DNA of 64,000 nucleotides from assembly GCA_949289575.1 (NCBI GenBank), contig CASEOG010000003.1, forward strand, positions 372,001-436,000, read 5' to 3'. The DNA comes from an uncultured Spirochaetales bacterium (GTDB taxonomy: Bacteria; Spirochaetota; Spirochaetia; JAFGXN01). Below the pieces are notes generated by a model that saw only the letters and a program-made list of their open reading frames with translations, did not search any database and had not been told where the DNA came from. Of this stretch, positions 8,409 through 17,044 are shown in pieces (position 1 is the first letter of the stretch; every line of letters begins with the position of its first letter). The translations under genes and the position numbers were made by a program.

Positions 8409-9545
8409 ATGGAAACTCTTAATTATTTATACCTGTGTCTGGTTATCGGCGTTACTTTGTATTTCGGGCTTGTGACGATTCTGAATTATCTGACTTTTAA
8501 GCGGTACGGCGATCTTCCGGAAGACATAAAAGAGGAGCCGTCTGTCGATGTGCTGATTCCGGCCCGAAACGAAGAAAAGAATGTCGAACAGTGTCTGGAA
8601 TCGATCCTGAATCAGAACTACGGCAATTATCACGTCTACATTATCGACGACAATTCCGAGGATACAACCTGGGAACGGATTCAAAAATATAAAGACCATC
8701 CGAAACTGACAGCCGTACAGTCGAAGCCGCTGCCGAAAGGATGGAAAGGAAAACAGCATGCGCTTCATCAGCTGACACAACTTTGTCACAGCGAATATAC
8801 GCTCTGCTGTGACTCCGACATGCGTTTCGAACCCGATTTTGTCCGATTTGCCGTTTCCCGTATGATTCATTTAAAAGCCGATATGATTTCCGGCTGGCCG
8901 CGCCATTTTACGAAAAACAAAAATACGCTTTTCATTTTACCAATTGTTTATCTGATTTCCTTTTTTCTGCTTCCGATCGGTTTGATACCCAAGCTGAAAA
9001 ACCGGCATCTGGCATTTGCCATCGGTCAGTTCATCTGTTTTCGTCGCGAAGCACTCGACGCGGTCGGCGGTTACGAAATCGTTAAAGCAGAAATTAACGA
9101 AGATGTTTTTATTGCCCGGCTGTTAACGGAAAAAAAGTACTCGGTTTATTTCATTGATGCCAAAAACCGCATCAGCGGTGACTGGTACGCCACGCCGACG
9201 GCCGCCATTCAGGGATACGGCCGCGTCATCGTGAATTTTTTTCACGACCGGACTTTAATTTTGCTTCTGACTCTCGGTTTTATTTTTATTTATTTTCTGA
9301 TGTTTCCGGTAACCGTTGCCTCCGCATTTCTTTTTAACGACTGGGACAAATGGATTCTTCTTTTCTTTTATCTGCTTTTTATTGTCGAGTGGAACTTCAA
9401 TGTTTATCAGCGGGGATTCCGGTTCGACTGGCGCTTTCTTTTCCCCGTTGTCACCTTTGCGATGATGGGCTACGTTTTTATCTACTCACTCGACCGCAAA
9501 ATCAAAGGTGTCGGATATCAGTGGAAAAACCGGCAGGTGTTGTGA
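8409..9545 (+). CDS. Membrane-bound family 2 glycosyltransferase
   Basis: A 378-residue GT2. An N-terminal membrane helix (about 8-30) is followed by a GT-A domain with DDNSED (80-85) and the DxD motif CDSDM (134-138). A later acidic NEDV site precedes a C-terminal bundle of membrane helices (about 285-365). The architecture resembles enzymes that glycosylate membrane lipids such as diacylglycerol or carotenoids. The ATG at 8409 is preceded by GAGGG; a longer upstream reading only overlaps thrH. Last gene of the operon; a terminator follows. Confidence 0.78.
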   Translation: METLNYLYLCLVIGVTLYFGLVTILNYLTFKRYGDLPEDIKEEPSVDVLIPARNEEKNVEQCLESILNQNYGNYHVYIIDDNSEDTTWERIQKYKDHPKLTAVQSKPLPKGWKGKQHALHQLTQLCHSEYTLCCDSDMRFEPDFVRFAVSRMIHLKADMISGWPRHFTKNKNTLFILPIVYLISFFLLPIGLIPKLKNRHLAFAIGQFICFRREALDAVGGYEIVKAEINEDVFIARLLTEKKYSVYFIDAKNRISGDWYATPTAAIQGYGRVIVNFFHDRTLILLLTLGFIFIYFLMFPVTVASAFLFNDWDKWILLFFYLLFIVEWNFNVYQRGFRFDWRFLFPVVTFAMMGYVFIYSLDRKIKGVGYQWKNRQVL

Positions 9546-9576
9546 GCCGGCCGAATTCGACAGAGTCCCGATATTG

Positions 9577-9603
9577 AAAAGACCGCCGTCCGGCGGTCTT
9601 TTT
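9577..9603. terminator. Bidirectional Rho-independent terminator
   Basis: An 11-base-pair stem (9577-9587 with 9592-9602), a four-base loop, and A and T runs on the two sides, so it works in both directions. It separates the plus-strand lipid operon from the converging epimerase gene. Confidence 0.9.
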
Positions 9604-9604
9604 A

Positions 9605-10591
9605 TTATTCCGTATAAAAAACGTGTCCTTCTTCTTTGCGGACAAATTCGTATTCGACTGTATTTTTAAGCCCTTCCGAAAGTGTGACCGGAGGACGAAA
9701 GCCGGTTTTTTTGATGTTCTCGGAATCAAACATGGTGTTCGAGCAGAACTTTTTCACACGAATCGAGCTGATCGGCAGTTTCTTGCGCAGAATTTTTGCC
9801 AGTAAATCGAAACAGAGTCCGCCACAGTAACCGATGAAGTAGGGCCAGTGGAAAAGATGTTTTTTCGGTTTGCCGAGAATCGAATAAATTTCGAAAACCA
9901 GCTGATTCATATCGAAATCGGGCTTATCGATGTAATTAAAGAGATGCTCGCCCGGTCCGAAGGTAAGCGCATACTCCAGGAAGGCCGCTGCATTCTCGAC
10001 ATAGGCCATCGACTTTTTGTTTTTACCGTTGCCGACCATCGGAAATTTTCCCCCGGCAATCTGACGCAACAGGTTGTAAACATTTCCGCGGTTCTGTTCG
10101 CCGAAAATAACGGTGGGGCGGACGATTGTCAGACTGTTTTCGCTGTCCTTGGCCAGCCATTCGCGGTATTTTCCCTCGGCCAGCCATTTGGTGCGGCCGT
10201 AATCGTTGAAATAATGAATTTCTCCGGTTTCGGTCGTTCCCAGCGGAGCAAATCCGTAAACGGCCACCGAGGAGGTAAAGATAATTTTTTTGATGCCGAG
10301 CTCGCGGCAGACGTTGCAGACGTTTTCGGCTCCCGTCACATTGACATCATCGTAAAGCGATTTCGGGGTCACATCATCGCGGCGTTCGGACGCCAGGTTG
10401 ATGACGACATCGGAGCCTTTGAGGGCGGCCGACAGCGTTTGGGGCTTGCGCACGTCGGCATAAACCCGCAGTTCGGGATAGGTTTTGCTGTCATTTTTAT
10501 CGGCAATTCTGACCGTGTGACCGGCCGACAAAAGTCTTTTGATTAAACGGGTTCCGACAAATCCGGAACCTCCGACAACGGTAATGTTCAT
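9605..10591 (-). CDS. NAD-dependent sugar epimerase/dehydratase (extended SDR)
   Basis: A 328-residue extended short-chain dehydrogenase. The Rossmann motif GGSGFVG sits at residues 7-13, an NLAS motif near 70, a TSSVAVYG strand near 108 and the catalytic YxxxK pair in DYGRTK near 130. A distinctive C-terminal part, rich in Trp, Tyr and Lys, may touch the membrane or substrate. It probably modifies a nucleotide sugar for the adjoining glycan genes; the exact reaction is unknown. It has its own promoter and is not part of the rfb operon transcript by spacing. Confidence 0.78.
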   Translation of the reverse strand: MNITVVGGSGFVGTRLIKRLLSAGHTVRIADKNDSKTYPELRVYADVRKPQTLSAALKGSDVVINLASERRDDVTPKSLYDDVNVTGAENVCNVCRELGIKKIIFTSSVAVYGFAPLGTTETGEIHYFNDYGRTKWLAEGKYREWLAKDSENSLTIVRPTVIFGEQNRGNVYNLLRQIAGGKFPMVGNGKNKKSMAYVENAAAFLEYALTFGPGEHLFNYIDKPDFDMNQLVFEIYSILGKPKKHLFHWPYFIGYCGGLCFDLLAKILRKKLPISSIRVKKFCSNTMFDSENIKKTGFRPPVTLSEGLKNTVEYEFVRKEEGHVFYTE

Positions 10592-10609
10592 TACAATAAC
10601 CCTTGTCCG

Positions 10610-10615
10610 ATTATA
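10610..10615 (-). promoter_or_regulatory. Extended -10 promoter of the SDR epimerase gene
   Basis: On the minus strand a TATAAT box (10610-10615) is preceded by TG plus one base, an extended -10. No good -35 is visible. It leaves about 11 bases of leader containing AAGGG before the ATG at 10591. Confidence 0.55.
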
Positions 10616-10623
10616 TCATAAAA

Positions 10624-11439
10624 TTAATGGTTACGGAGCATTTTTTTATATATAAACGCCAATACCGATTTCGGAAGCAAACGTAACGGAATTCGTATAC
10701 AAATAATTTTAACAAATTCAACACAATTAAGAAAACCCAACTTTCTTATTTTTTTATAAAAACGATATTCATGACGGGCATATCGAATCCCGATACGGCG
10801 ACCGATCAAATCATTCCCGATACGGGCATAAACCAAAGGATCAGGCATATTGGCCATAAGTACTCCATTTAAAGCCATTCTCACCCATAAATAATAATCT
10901 TCGAAATCGGAACATTCCCTGTAATTTCCGGCATCGAGGACATCCTTCTTCCGGAAAAAAACAGTCATATGGTTAAATGCACTTCTTTTTTTCAAATAAG
11001 CAATAATTTTCTTATGCGTGCAAGGAACAATTCGACCTCTGACGGCATCATCAATCGATTTATCAAATTCCAATGTCGAGCTTCCCAATAATCCGATTTC
11101 CGGATGCTGTTCCAAATACGCAATCTGCTTTTCAAAACGGTCTTTTACGGCAATATCATCCGCATCCATGCGGGCAACCCAATCATACCGGCAATGCTGC
11201 AAACCAAATGCCAAAGCGTAACCCAAACCGCGATTCTGCTCATAACCGACAACCTTCAACGGCAGTTTCGCTACATATTGGACCAAAACCGATTCCAGCT
11301 TTTCACCCACAACTCCATCTTTCACAATAACAATTTCGTCTGCCGGGACTGTCTGTTCCGCCAAACTGTCTAAAGCCTGACTAAAAAATTCGGGAGACTC
11401 TTTTGTATAAATTGACATTAAAACAGAGAATTTAATCAT
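10624..11439 (-). CDS. Family 2 glycosyltransferase
   Basis: A 271-residue soluble GT2 with the opening VLMSIYTKE, a nucleotide-binding DEIVIVKDG near 35 and the metal-binding MDADD motif near 95. The pattern of the SDFEDYYLWVRM stretch near 180 is shared with amylovoran- and capsule-type transferases. It overlaps the end of the IspD-SDR gene by four bases and is the last gene of the long minus-strand glycan operon. Donor and acceptor are unknown. Confidence 0.8.
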   Translation of the reverse strand: MIKFSVLMSIYTKESPEFFSQALDSLAEQTVPADEIVIVKDGVVGEKLESVLVQYVAKLPLKVVGYEQNRGLGYALAFGLQHCRYDWVARMDADDIAVKDRFEKQIAYLEQHPEIGLLGSSTLEFDKSIDDAVRGRIVPCTHKKIIAYLKKRSAFNHMTVFFRKKDVLDAGNYRECSDFEDYYLWVRMALNGVLMANMPDPLVYARIGNDLIGRRIGIRYARHEYRFYKKIRKLGFLNCVEFVKIICIRIPLRLLPKSVLAFIYKKMLRNH

Positions 11440-12731
11440 AATCCCTTCCTTACCTGAATCAGTTTTCCATAGACTTTATGAGACGCCAAGTACCAAATCG
11501 GGCTCAAAACTTCCCGGACATCCAGCAGATCATGCGTACTGATATCCCCGTGCAGTTTTTGAATCATCGGTGTATTGATTTTTTCCGGTACAACGGCATT
11601 TAAATATATATTTTTCTTTGACAGTTTTTTTGAAAGACTTTCGACAAGACTGTTTACTCCCGCTTTGGAGGCCGAATACAGTGCAATATTTTCTCTTCCT
11701 CTTGTTGCGGAAGACGAAGATATCAAAACAATATTCATCTCTTTTCCGACAGATTCCGCATATTCGGTCAAAACAAAATCTGCCTTTAAATTGATAGAGA
11801 AAATTCTATCAAACTGTTTGGAAAGACCATCAGAATCAACCGTTGTCGCTGCCGCACAATTAATGATGATATCGGGAATAAAGTCTTTTAAGTAAGCGTT
11901 TAACGCATCCACGGAAAGTCTTTCCAAATCCAATTCTTTATGTGCCGGTGCCCGAAACGGCACTTCTGCTTCTTTCAGATGCCGGACAACTTCCTGTCCC
12001 AATCCGCCGGAACCGCCCAGAATCAGAACTTTTTTGTTTTTTTCCAAAGTATCAACAGTATAACAATTCTGACTGTTGTTAAAGACAACCCGAGTATACT
12101 GTTCGGCAATAAATAAATCTTCCGGATAAGTAATCTTCAAATTGTATTTGAAATCAAAATATTTATATATTTTGGCTGTTTCCGGCAACTGATGCAAAGG
12201 CGTTGTTGCCGCGGAATCTTTATTAAAATATTTCATTAAAAGCGAAAACCGAAAGGCTTCGGGCGCCTGAATCAGATAATACTCTTCCCGGTTGACCGGC
12301 GTGTTGTTTTTATAACCGAGCGAATCGGTAATTTTAACAGCGGTAATGACAGCTTCATATTCATCAAGCAGGTCAAAATAAGTCGCAATATGACGGGATT
12401 GAAAAAAAGGACGCACCCCGTCATGAATAACAACCTTTTCCGTTTTAGGATAATATTTTTGCACATATTTTAATCCGTTGTAGATTGACTCATTTCTGGT
12501 CGTCCCGCCCTGTATGCATGTCACTCCGTATTTCTTTGCGATATTTTGCGCTTTATATTCCGCTTCATTACAAACCAGAATAAAATTTTCTCCTAATCTC
12601 GATTCCCGAAAAGACTCAATCGAATAGGAAATAATTTCGCGTCCGTTCAGTTTCATATACTGTTTCGGCACGGAACTGCCGAAGCGGGCGCCGATGCCGC
12701 CGGCTAAAATAATACCGAATTCATTGTTCAT
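11436..12731 (-). CDS. IspD-like cytidylyltransferase fused to SDR reductase; CDP-ribitol synthase candidate
   Basis: A 431-residue fusion. Residues 1-225 form an IspD/TarI-like cytidylyltransferase with ILAGGIGARFGSSVPKQ (8-24) and HDGVRPF (103-109). Residues 233-431 form a short-chain dehydrogenase with GGSGGLGQ (239-246), NCAA (291-294), a serine cluster at 338-341 and the catalytic pair Tyr352/Lys356 in YSASK. This architecture matches Haemophilus Acs1/Bcs1, which reduces ribulose-5-phosphate and makes CDP-ribitol. I infer CDP-ribitol or a similar CDP-polyol. It is not the isoprenoid IspD. It overlaps the LicD gene by 11 bases, tying the two functionally. Confidence 0.78.
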   Translation of the reverse strand: MNNEFGIILAGGIGARFGSSVPKQYMKLNGREIISYSIESFRESRLGENFILVCNEAEYKAQNIAKKYGVTCIQGGTTRNESIYNGLKYVQKYYPKTEKVVIHDGVRPFFQSRHIATYFDLLDEYEAVITAVKITDSLGYKNNTPVNREEYYLIQAPEAFRFSLLMKYFNKDSAATTPLHQLPETAKIYKYFDFKYNLKITYPEDLFIAEQYTRVVFNNSQNCYTVDTLEKNKKVLILGGSGGLGQEVVRHLKEAEVPFRAPAHKELDLERLSVDALNAYLKDFIPDIIINCAAATTVDSDGLSKQFDRIFSINLKADFVLTEYAESVGKEMNIVLISSSSATRGRENIALYSASKAGVNSLVESLSKKLSKKNIYLNAVVPEKINTPMIQKLHGDISTHDLLDVREVLSPIWYLASHKVYGKLIQVRKGL

Positions 12732-13548
12732 TTCGATCTCTCCTTACATCTGTCGAAAATGATAACCCGTGTCCCGGAACCTGTTTTTCTTTCGGGGGAG
12801 GAGTCATGTAATCTCCGTATGCATGGGTTAACAACTCATGATATCCGCCGGGAATTCTCGCTGTCATATCTTCAAATTCTACTTCTATAAATGAATCATG
12901 CCATTCTTTTTTATACAGCCAACTCATTTTTTGTGACATTGTCCAGGATGAAGTATACCGATACTGTTCCCGGGAGTTATATTTTGTATAAATCTTATTA
13001 ATATAATTTCGCAATTTTATCTTATTAAATCGAATATGTTTTAAAAAAGATGAAATTCCCGGTTTTGATAAAACAGAAGAAACGGGAAGAACTCTCTTAC
13101 CAGTCTGAAAATACAAACGAAACAGCAGCCATAAATAAATTCTATGCCGTTTGATTTGCGACTCTGTCATCGGCATTCTGTCAACCGGAAAAATATCAAC
13201 AAAAATTCCCTTGTGAATTTGAAACTGACTTAGTTGTTTTTCATCAAGAAAGGTATTGTTTTTTCTTACCTTGGCAAAAAAGAGAGGATAATCGGGATCG
13301 GTTTCTTCCGTCTGAAGAAAATAATCGCTTTTTAATTCCTGCGGGGCAATTTTCAGGAAACGATTGTAATCTTCCCGAAACATAGCGATATCCAAATCAT
13401 CATCCCAAGGAATAAACCCGTGATGACGAACCGCTCCCAACATAGAGCCGCCTTCCATCCAGTAGAGAATATTATGTTTTTTGCAGATTCGATCGATTTC
13501 CTTTAATATATCCAAACATACCATCTGTAAAGAACGAAGATCATTCAT
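12721..13548 (-). CDS. licD: LicD-family phosphotransferase
   Basis: A 275-residue LicD/fukutin-fold protein. The nucleotidyltransferase motif spans residues 33-53: GGSMLGAVRHHG, then IPWDDDLD with the catalytic acidic cluster. LicD enzymes move phosphocholine, and fukutin relatives move ribitol-phosphate, from a CDP carrier onto glycans. Here the next gene is a probable CDP-ribitol synthase, so transfer of ribitol phosphate is the favoured idea, with phosphocholine the alternative. AAGGAG precedes the start. It sits inside the glycan operon, downstream of Wzy and two GT4 genes. Confidence 0.82.
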   Translation of the reverse strand: MNDLRSLQMVCLDILKEIDRICKKHNILYWMEGGSMLGAVRHHGFIPWDDDLDIAMFREDYNRFLKIAPQELKSDYFLQTEETDPDYPLFFAKVRKNNTFLDEKQLSQFQIHKGIFVDIFPVDRMPMTESQIKRHRIYLWLLFRLYFQTGKRVLPVSSVLSKPGISSFLKHIRFNKIKLRNYINKIYTKYNSREQYRYTSSWTMSQKMSWLYKKEWHDSFIEVEFEDMTARIPGGYHELLTHAYGDYMTPPPKEKQVPGHGLSFSTDVRRDRNEQ

Positions 13549-13599
13549 TATTTCAACTCCTTAAATCGTCGGAAATTCTTATTACGAAACAAACATTAA

Positions 13600-14847
13600 C
13601 TATTTCGAATTTCCGTATATTTCCATCAGCCTGTCTTTATAAGTGCTGTTTACCTTCCGTATATCTGCTAAAATATATTGACGCTTTTCAAAAAACCGAT
13701 TCAATTCTTCCGGATAATTATTTAATATCGTTTTTGCTGCTTCAATCAGACTGTCCCGGTTGTTTGCAGTAAAAACGTAGCCTCCGAACTGTTTTGCCGT
13801 TGCACCGACAGCCCCGATATCCGAAGCCAGACACGGTGTTCCCGCCAATAACGATTCCACAACAGTCAGTCCGAATGTTTCATACCATTTTGCCGGCTGA
13901 ACAGTCAGCATCGACTCGGAAATTAATTGTGCAATTTCGTTTTGCGGCATTGATTTCTTCCAAACAACATTGTCTTCAACCCCCAAGTCCTCGGTCAATT
14001 TTTCTAAGATTTTTTTATAGGATGATTCTCCGTCTCCGACAATGATCAGTTTGTAATCCGAAAGTTTTTCGTCCCGAATCAATTCGAAAAAAGCCCGCAA
14101 CAGTAATTCGATATTTTTTTCGGGGCTGATGCGTCCGTAAAAAAGAATCTGTTTTTTCTTTTCCGGTATCTGATCCAGGAAGAAATCTTCCGATATCGGG
14201 TTTTGGACAACAGTCAGTTTCTCGGGCGAATATCCGTCTTTAAGATACAAATCTTTTTGAAATTCACTGACACAGATCACTTTATCAAATAAGTCTTTTA
14301 TCCCCAGTAAATTGTAATAAATAAAAGCCCGAACCCCTTTAAGAACCGAATAAATCCGGCCGCGTCTGTCGCAATTGACAAACGCTGCCCTTAATTTAAA
14401 CGAAGATCCAATACACTTCTCGCAAACTTCCTGTTTGCTGTAATTGTATAAACAGGAATTGGCACAAATTCCGCCGTATTCGTGAACAGTATAAATCAGC
14501 CTGACTCCTTTTTTCTTTTGTTTTTTTAAAAAATATAAAACCGAAGGAGATAAAGAGGTTAAATAGTTTTGTACATGTATGACCTTAATGTCTTTGTTTA
14601 CTGTCCAATATTTGATTTCCTGATATTGATATCGTGAAAACAATAAATTGACCAATTTAGAAATTCCTTTACATTCGCTCCAACTTTTTATTTTTTTTGA
14701 AAAATTGGTATCTGCACAATCTACTGCCACCAAATAGTTGATTGTATCGCTTTGTAATATTCTAAAAGTTTCTTTTAAAACTTTGCTACCACCACCGCTT
14801 TTATTATAGCCGGAACCGATATGCAATACCTTTATTCTATTTTTCAT
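13600..14847 (-). CDS. Family 4 glycosyltransferase with Cys-rich insert
   Basis: A 415-residue GT-B enzyme. The N-terminal domain opens VLHIGSGYNKSGGGSK. The C-terminal domain carries the nucleotide-sugar-binding region YGRISPEKN and the EX7E-type motif ETFGLTVVE near 345. Between about residues 128 and 165 there are five cysteines, including a CEKC pair, suggesting a metal site as in some polysaccharide GT4 proteins. The ATG at 14847 overlaps the polymerase stop as ATGA, which rejects an upstream in-frame start. The donor is unknown. Confidence 0.8.
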   Translation of the reverse strand: MKNRIKVLHIGSGYNKSGGGSKVLKETFRILQSDTINYLVAVDCADTNFSKKIKSWSECKGISKLVNLLFSRYQYQEIKYWTVNKDIKVIHVQNYLTSLSPSVLYFLKKQKKKGVRLIYTVHEYGGICANSCLYNYSKQEVCEKCIGSSFKLRAAFVNCDRRGRIYSVLKGVRAFIYYNLLGIKDLFDKVICVSEFQKDLYLKDGYSPEKLTVVQNPISEDFFLDQIPEKKKQILFYGRISPEKNIELLLRAFFELIRDEKLSDYKLIIVGDGESSYKKILEKLTEDLGVEDNVVWKKSMPQNEIAQLISESMLTVQPAKWYETFGLTVVESLLAGTPCLASDIGAVGATAKQFGGYVFTANNRDSLIEAAKTILNNYPEELNRFFEKRQYILADIRKVNSTYKDRLMEIYGNSK

Positions 14848-15962
14848 AAACCGAAAAACTCCCCATATATTTGATACGGCACAAACTGCCAAGCCTGTCT
14901 TTGAATAATGAATATTAGCCGAATTAATCCGTAAAGAAACAAAAAGACCATAAGCAGAGCTTTTAATTCTTTTTCTTTCAATCTGAACATTAAATAGTAA
15001 AACAAGATACCTTCCATCATTTTATAGAAATAGGCTCCCCGATATCCGATGACCATAATCGAGTCAAAGAACTTAATCAACAAAAATGAAATAGTATATA
15101 TATTATATGCAGAATATTCCAATACGGTCTCGTCTCTGTTTTTTATTTCATCGGAATACCCGATCTGATACATTATAATCAATACTATTGCCAGCAATGT
15201 ATTGATTTCCAGGAAATATGACAGAGGATCTGTAGACGTTCCATACAAAGTCATATATTCCAACAATTTTCCGAAAAACGAAGTTCCGAGCAGACTTTGC
15301 GCCAAAGAAAAAATAAGTATGACACCGGATACAGTATTAAATAAAAACCCTGCCAGAAACACCGAAAGAAATATTTTACGGTTAACCGCTACCTTATAAA
15401 ACCAATAAACAGGAAAAAAAATAAAAGCACTGTAATGAAACGCAACAGCCAACAGCCAAATGATAATATATTTCAGCAATTTCCTGTCTTTAATGGCCGG
15501 TATGCACCATAAAAAAATACCGACAGCCATCCCCTGTCTGATTTGTCCGAAATCGGCATATAAAAAAATAGCCGGAAAATAAAGCATCAGCAGAAAAATC
15601 GGATACCTAAAATACTTATAAAAAAAGGACGCTTTAATCAGAATACTGGATCCCGCAAAAAGAAACAAAAAATAGGGATACGAAAAATGGAACCAATTCT
15701 TACAGATATATACAAAAACCGCATATCCGGGTTCAAATCGACCGACATCTAAATCTTTACCGAAAACCTGATAAAGAGAATCGTAAATATCATAATCAAA
15801 TCCGACATCATATCTGAGAGCCCCGAAAAAAAGAAGAATTGCTGCGGAAAGAAAATAAATATTTTTTCTTATCAATACTCCCGATATTTCCTGCTGATCA
15901 TCTATTCTTTCCAATAATGAAAATATAAAAAGTATTATATATATAATAATATAGATACTCAT
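14844..15962 (-). CDS. EpsG/Wzy-like O-antigen or exopolysaccharide polymerase
   Basis: A 372-residue protein with about ten membrane segments. It has the EpsG-family signatures ALRYDVGFDYDIY near residues 48-60 and FGQIRQGMAVGIF near 137-149, and an HYSAFIFFP loop near 175. This family polymerises lipid-linked repeat units at the outer face of the inner membrane. It lies between two GT4 genes in the rfb operon with four-base overlaps. The base composition is clearly more AT-rich than the rfb genes upstream, which may reflect transfer. Confidence 0.8.
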   Translation of the reverse strand: MSIYIIIYIILFIFSLLERIDDQQEISGVLIRKNIYFLSAAILLFFGALRYDVGFDYDIYDSLYQVFGKDLDVGRFEPGYAVFVYICKNWFHFSYPYFLFLFAGSSILIKASFFYKYFRYPIFLLMLYFPAIFLYADFGQIRQGMAVGIFLWCIPAIKDRKLLKYIIIWLLAVAFHYSAFIFFPVYWFYKVAVNRKIFLSVFLAGFLFNTVSGVILIFSLAQSLLGTSFFGKLLEYMTLYGTSTDPLSYFLEINTLLAIVLIIMYQIGYSDEIKNRDETVLEYSAYNIYTISFLLIKFFDSIMVIGYRGAYFYKMMEGILFYYLMFRLKEKELKALLMVFLFLYGLIRLIFIIQRQAWQFVPYQIYGEFFGL

Positions 15963-17044
15963 AAAATTTCTTTAAATAAACAATTCCATTTTTTTTCAAC
16001 AGATTGAGGGGTATAATCGTCAGATGAAAAAACTGCATTTTTTCCGAAGATTTCCCTCAGTTTTTCTGTTTCCAATAAATTTTTTAAATATGTTACAAAA
16101 GATTGTCGGTTTCCGTAATCAATAACATATCCTGTTTTTTTATCATCGATGATTTCGGATGGCCCCATCGGACAATTAAACGAAATTTCCGGTAATCCGA
16201 AAAACAATCCTTCGATCAAAGCTAATGGTAAACCCTCAAACCGGGAAGTCATCACCAAAATTTGCGATTCGGCATAAAAAGGGGAAACATCGGAAATCCG
16301 CCCGGTTAACTTGACATTTTTTAATCCGTCATTCTTTATTTTATCCTCGATAAGAGGTCGTTCCGAGCCTTCTCCGACAATCTTCAATGTCCAATCGGGA
16401 AAATCGTGTTCGATTTCCGCCCAGATATCAATTAATTCGGGAATATTTTTCTGATATTCCAACCGCCCGATGCATAAAACCTGTTTTTTTCGCTTTGACA
16501 ACGGAATTAAATTTTTCGAACGCTTTAAAACATCCCCTCTTACCGGATTCGGAATAACGGTCATTTTAGCCCGGCAACGGCAGTTCTTTTTCCATAATTC
16601 GGCATCGGCTTTTGTCAAAAGAACACAGGCATCGGCAAACCGGGCGGCCAATTTTCGGGATATTGTTCTGAATCGCATTCCGAACGTCACCGTATAATTA
16701 AAATGCTCCCATACGATTTGTTTATATTTTTGGGAAATGAAAGGACGAAAAAACAAATACAGAAGCGAATCGACATAAATGACAGCATCCGGTTGAATCG
16801 ACCGAAGCTGCTGTCTCAGTAATTTTCCTTTCAAAAAAGCATACCGTATTGAGACCGGTTTTTCATTAAGATAACAGATGTCAAATTCGGAAAGAAGATC
16901 AAATTCTTTTTCCTGATTTCCTTTGGAATAGGAGATAATAAAAACTTCATTGCCGCTTTCTTTAAAAATATGTGCCAAATCGAGCGTCACCCGTTCGATC
17001 CCCCCGATTTGATTGATTCTTCCGGTCAGAAAAAGTATTTTCAT
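15959..17044 (-). CDS. Family 4 glycosyltransferase (paralogue of the gene at 21590)
   Basis: A 361-residue GT-B enzyme opening LFLTGRINQIGGIERV, with the donor-binding IGRLEYQKN near 190 and the EX7E-type stretch SRFEGLPLALIEG near 268-280. Large blocks match the GT4 at 21590-22684, including QIVWEHFNYT and KKNCRCRA, so the two genes come from one duplication. The start overlaps the rfbB stop by four bases. It probably transfers a hexose onto the repeat unit; the specificity is unknown. Confidence 0.82.
   Translation of the reverse strand: MKILFLTGRINQIGGIERVTLDLAHIFKESGNEVFIISYSKGNQEKEFDLLSEFDICYLNEKPVSIRYAFLKGKLLRQQLRSIQPDAVIYVDSLLYLFFRPFISQKYKQIVWEHFNYTVTFGMRFRTISRKLAARFADACVLLTKADAELWKKNCRCRAKMTVIPNPVRGDVLKRSKNLIPLSKRKKQVLCIGRLEYQKNIPELIDIWAEIEHDFPDWTLKIVGEGSERPLIEDKIKNDGLKNVKLTGRISDVSPFYAESQILVMTSRFEGLPLALIEGLFFGLPEISFNCPMGPSEIIDDKKTGYVIDYGNRQSFVTYLKNLLETEKLREIFGKNAVFSSDDYTPQSVEKKWNCLFKEIL

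Noticed and set aside
11436..12731. Isoprenoid enzyme IspD (MEP pathway)
   Set aside because: The fused SDR domain and the LicD and glycan neighbours fit a CDP-ribitol-type synthase instead.
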